Source of the DNA: Modestobacter altitudinis
GTDB taxonomy: Bacteria; Actinomycetota; Actinomycetes; Mycobacteriales; Geodermatophilaceae
DNA: 50,425 nucleotides
Reading direction: 5' to 3'
Assembly (NCBI RefSeq): GCF_005930475.1
Contig: NZ_SJEW01000035.1
Span: forward strand, 1 to 50,425
The position numbers were made by a program, and so were the translations under genes. Below are positions 50,186 through 50,425 of the stretch, in pieces. The notes below the pieces were generated by a model. It was given only the letters and a program-made list of their open reading frames with translations, did not search any database and had not been told where the DNA came from. Within the stretch, counting starts at the first letter, position 1, and the number at the start of each line of letters is the position of its first letter.

Positions 50186-50316
50186 CCTCCGGTGCTACTG
50201 GCAGATGCGTCAGTACCCGGAGGTCTCTCCCACCGACCTGGTCGCGGTCGGCCGGCAGCGCCGGAGGTCATGGGACCTCGTGTTGACGACGGTGCCGCGG
50301 CGGGATACTCCCCTCC
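50186..50316 (-). promoter_or_regulatory. yybP-ykoY-type Mn2+ riboswitch with RBS-masking hairpin
   Basis: On the minus strand the leader contains, in order: GGAGGGGAGTA (50316-50306), GTCAACA (50287-50281), and GAGACCTCC (50227-50219). These match the conserved loops and the 3' end of the manganese riboswitch, with GGAGG/CCTCC closing helix P1. Downstream, CCTCCGG (50223-50217) can instead pair with CCGGAGG (50192-50186), which contains the ribosome binding site; an inner TACTG/CAGTA pairing (50215-50211 with 50200-50196) helps the alternative stem. Formation of P1 would free the RBS, so Mn2+ should turn translation on. Confidence 0.8.
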
Positions 50317-50372
50317 ACGTCGAACCGGCTCCGCACGAGCGCCATCGCCCGGCGGACCGCGATTCGTCAGCA

Positions 50373-50386
50373 GGTGAACGCTCACC
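50373..50386 (-). promoter_or_regulatory. Inverted repeat upstream of the riboswitch
   Basis: GGTGA-N4-TCACC is a small palindrome about 57 bases upstream of the riboswitch P1, in the probable promoter region of the terC gene. It could be an operator; no regulator is identified. The rest of 50317-50425 shows no gene. Confidence 0.25.
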
Positions 50387-50425
50387 CGGACCCGCGAGTT
50401 CCCAACGCCCCCGCCGCCCGCCCAC

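Overview
The window is high-GC actinobacterial chromosome. Two core gene neighbourhoods that are standard in Actinobacteria carry most of the evidence: ctaA/ctaB followed by tkt-tal-zwf-opcA-pgl, and uvrC-rapZ-yvcK-whiA-gap-pgk-tpiA-secG. rbpA and a SufR-type regulator upstream of sufB agree with this. GC content, codon use and gene order look like the Geodermatophilaceae (Blastococcus, Geodermatophilus, Modestobacter type); the family is inference, the phylum is secure.

Layout. 1-2.3 kb: the start of a suf iron-sulfur operon on the minus strand (sufR-like, sufB, first codons of a probable sufD). 2.3-7.1 kb: a ClpC-type chaperone (-), then haem A synthesis (ctaA +, ctaB -). 7.2-14.6 kb: transketolase, transaldolase and an oxidative pentose-phosphate set (zwf, opcA, pgl), all plus strand, closed by a strong terminator shared with rbpA. 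14.6-25.8 kb, minus strand: rbpA, secG, a peptide-type solute-binding lipoprotein, the lower-glycolysis operon tpiA-pgk-gap, and the whiA-yvcK-rapZ-uvrC group. 25.9-30.2 kb: a tripartite tricarboxylate transporter operon (tctC-tctB-tctA) with a universal stress protein and a hydrolase gene broken by two frameshifts. 30.4-33.3 kb: uvrA. 33.5-50.4 kb is accessory: an amidase, a metallo-beta-lactamase-fold hydrolase, a decayed segment with a lipase-like gene and gene remnants, two small unknown genes, an lldD / formamidase-like / SDR group, a prolyl-oligopeptidase with a DUF2891 gene, an MFS transporter, an amidohydrolase, an aquaporin-family channel and two TerC paralogues.

Most notable observations. 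(1) The leader of the last terC gene has the conserved parts of a yybP-ykoY manganese riboswitch, and the 3' strand of its closing helix can instead pair with the ribosome binding site, which suggests a translational ON switch. (2) An alpha/beta hydrolase has two separate single-base frameshifts. (3) Between 35.65 and 37.1 kb lie a decayed copy of a metallo-beta-lactamase-fold gene, a lipase-like gene that appears to lack its catalytic histidine, and another frameshifted protein-like fragment. (4) An 84-bp tandem duplication sits between the solute-binding protein gene and secG. (5) Many genes carry a TANNNT box 5-8 bases before the start codon, as expected of leaderless transcripts. I found no CRISPR array, tRNA, rRNA, insertion sequence, prophage or recognisable defence system.
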